Shown: positions 4,874 to 5,961 of the stretch, piece after piece
Numbering within the stretch: position 1 is the first letter of the stretch
How the letters are laid out: each line of letters opens with the position of its first letter
Assembly: GCA_964581885.1 (NCBI GenBank)
Contig: CAZOPS010000042.1
Span: 1-5,961, forward strand
Origin: JAYEID01 sp964581885
Lineage (GTDB): Bacteria; Patescibacteriota; WWE3; JAUXAW01; JAYEID01
Reading direction: 5' to 3'
Length of the DNA: 5,961 bases
Notes under the pieces: model-generated
Databases searched by the model: none
The model's input: the letters and a program-made list of their open reading frames with translations, nothing else
What the model was told of the DNA's origin: nothing
Position numbers and translations under genes: made by a program

Positions 4874-5677
4874 CTACTGCCAATAGTTCCACATATTAGT
4901 GGAATGTTTTTCTTGGGCAAGTTTTCCGGCAAGGGTTCTTTCGTAATCGGTTAAGCTATTCTCTCTAAACGATATCCCTTTTTGAGAAAATAAAGTCCTA
5001 AACCCAGAAATCATTGCTTCTTCAACCTCTGCGATAGAAGGCTTTCTTCCTAATTCTTTTTCCACGCTGGTTACAGTCCTGTTTGCTGTTTCAAGAAAAT
5101 TTCTTCTTTGTCGATCACTACAGGCCAGGCAATCAAAAAGGTTAGGAAAATTATTTTCAATAATGATTGTTCCGTGTTGCAAAACTACCCCGCTGATTCT
5201 CGCCTGAGCATTACCGGAAATTTTTTTTTCATTAACAACAATATCGTAAGGGTTTGAATTTAAATAGCAGCTGGCCTTTCTTTTCTTAGAAGTTGAATTT
5301 CTCTTCTTAGCCGATAAACCAAGTTCTTTTAATCCATTAACCAAACCGTCCGACAAGTAATTGTAGGCATCGGTAATTTTGCTTGGCAATGAAAATTCAG
5401 GTAAAACTAGTGAATAAACCAAATCGTTTTTATGCAAAACAGCCGTACCTCCGGTTAATCTCCTGACGAAATCAAATCCTTTTTCTCTTATTTCGTCAAC
5501 ATCAAAGGTTTCTATTTCCTGATGATAACCGATAGTTATTGCCGGCGGGGCAAACGTGTGAAATCTAAGTGTGGGCGGGGACTTGCCTTCCGAACAGGAA
5601 ATAACAACTGCTTCGTCAATTGCCATCTGCATCGGTCCGCTTTCATTTATACTCGGCAGCAATCTATATCTATCCAT
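4874..5677 (-). CDS. lipM: LipM-like octanoyltransferase / lipoate-protein ligase family protein
   Basis: A 267-residue cofactor transferase of the BPL/LplA/LipB fold. The closest fit from memory is Bacillus LipM, which moves octanoyl from acyl-carrier protein to a lipoyl-domain Lys before LipA inserts sulfur. Visible motifs, numbered from the ATG at 5677, are GPMQMAIDEAV near the N-terminus, PTLRFHTFAPPAITIGYHQ, the substrate-binding RRLTGGTAVLH (72-82) and SC with the candidate catalytic Cys137. KKISGNAQAR carries the conserved Lys152 and is followed by GVVLQHGTI; the C-terminus ends MWNYWQ. Cys137 aligns with the LipM thioester cysteine, favouring LipM over a classic LplA ligase. An ATG at 5689 would add four residues. 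The 5677 start is preferred because AGGA lies 5 bases before it and it fits the family N-terminus. The gene overlaps the lipA stop by 8 bases, so the two are translationally coupled. Ligase activity on free lipoate cannot be excluded. Confidence 0.88.
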   Translation of the reverse strand: MDRYRLLPSINESGPMQMAIDEAVVISCSEGKSPPTLRFHTFAPPAITIGYHQEIETFDVDEIREKGFDFVRRLTGGTAVLHKNDLVYSLVLPEFSLPSKITDAYNYLSDGLVNGLKELGLSAKKRNSTSKKRKASCYLNSNPYDIVVNEKKISGNAQARISGVVLQHGTIIIENNFPNLFDCLACSDRQRRNFLETANRTVTSVEKELGRKPSIAEVEEAMISGFRTLFSQKGISFRENSLTDYERTLAGKLAQEKHSTNMWNYWQ

Positions 5678-5924
5678 TTCGATCCTCATAAGCTAAAACT
5701 TCTTTTGCTCGATAAGAACTTCTAACCAGCTGGCCGGCCTCAACTGCTGAAAAACCCATCTCACAAGCCGCTTTATTTAATTCCGAAAACTCTTTGTCTT
5801 GATAATGTTTTACCACCTCAGCGTGATTTCGGCTCGGTGCTAAATATTGCCCAATGGTTAAAATATCACACCCCGCCTCCCTCAAATCCCGCATTGTTTG
5901 AATTAGATACTTTCGCTTTCTAAT
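5670..5924 (-). CDS. lipA: Lipoyl synthase LipA, C-terminal fragment (5' part missing or broken)
   Basis: The radical-SAM enzyme that inserts two sulfurs into protein-bound octanoyl groups; about the last quarter is seen. Recognisable residues begin at about LIQTMRDLREAGCD, continue with ILTIGQYLAPSRNHAEVVKHY and KEFSELNKAACEMGFSAVEAG, and end with LVRSSYRAKEV. The RSSY serine is the known C-terminal ligand of the auxiliary Fe-S cluster. The ATG at 5894 sits inside the conserved region and is not a real start. Upstream the frame continues IRKRKY without resemblance to LipA and meets TAA at 5925-5927; neither other frame out to 5961 restores the family's GLGET motif. Either the gene is disrupted, or the last 50-odd bases are a frameshift or assembly error. 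The catalytic CxxxCxxC region would lie outside the window. Confidence 0.88.
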   Translation of the reverse strand: MRKRKYLIQTMRDLREAGCDILTIGQYLAPSRNHAEVVKHYQDKEFSELNKAACEMGFSAVEAGQLVRSSYRAKEVLAYEDRNG

Positions 5925-5961
5925 TTATCCGTGGCCAACAGCTGCACGTGACCGCATTGTG

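Noticed and set aside
1..5961. CRISPR array, tRNA or rRNA, insertion sequence or phage genes
   Set aside because: No regularly spaced repeats, no cloverleaf, no transposase or integrase motifs were found on either strand.

Overview
The window is a bacterial chromosome fragment in which every supportable gene lies on the minus strand, so it reads right to left. Several features suggest a Patescibacteria/CPR genome of Microgenomates or Parcubacteria type. These are a secreted helical protein with a Gly-rich tail of a kind I recall from those genomes, GC-rich palindrome clusters between genes, low-complexity CAAATCC-like repeats between genes, and a strongly shortened glycolytic enzyme. This placement is inference, not proof.

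Right end (about 4870-5961): the C-terminal part of lipoyl synthase (lipA) overlaps the start of an octanoyltransferase/lipoate-ligase family gene (lipM-like). Together they form a protein-lipoylation operon. The lipA frame is broken near the window edge (in-frame TAA at 5925-5927), so it is a pseudogene, a frameshift, or an unreliable sequence end.

Middle (about 2859-4689): mltG, a membrane-anchored peptidoglycan lytic transglycosylase, is followed by a 240-residue pyruvate-kinase-like protein. This protein keeps the catalytic barrel's Lys/Glu/Asp motifs but lacks the B domain and the C-terminal domain.

Left half (about 1-2800): a two-component system (OmpR-type response regulator, then a histidine kinase with a small CPEC-containing sensor domain) is followed by a small secreted helical protein. 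The arrangement resembles a Cpx/Spy-like envelope-response module. An 18-bp tandem box on the minus strand, consensus WTCTAAG-N4-TTCTCAR with an 11-bp period, occurs three times: just upstream of the regulator's own promoter, upstream of the secreted-protein gene, and upstream of a probable start codon at the left edge. I read this as the response regulator's binding site and a small autoregulated regulon. The secreted-protein gene ends in a strong intrinsic terminator, followed by a GC-rich palindromic array.
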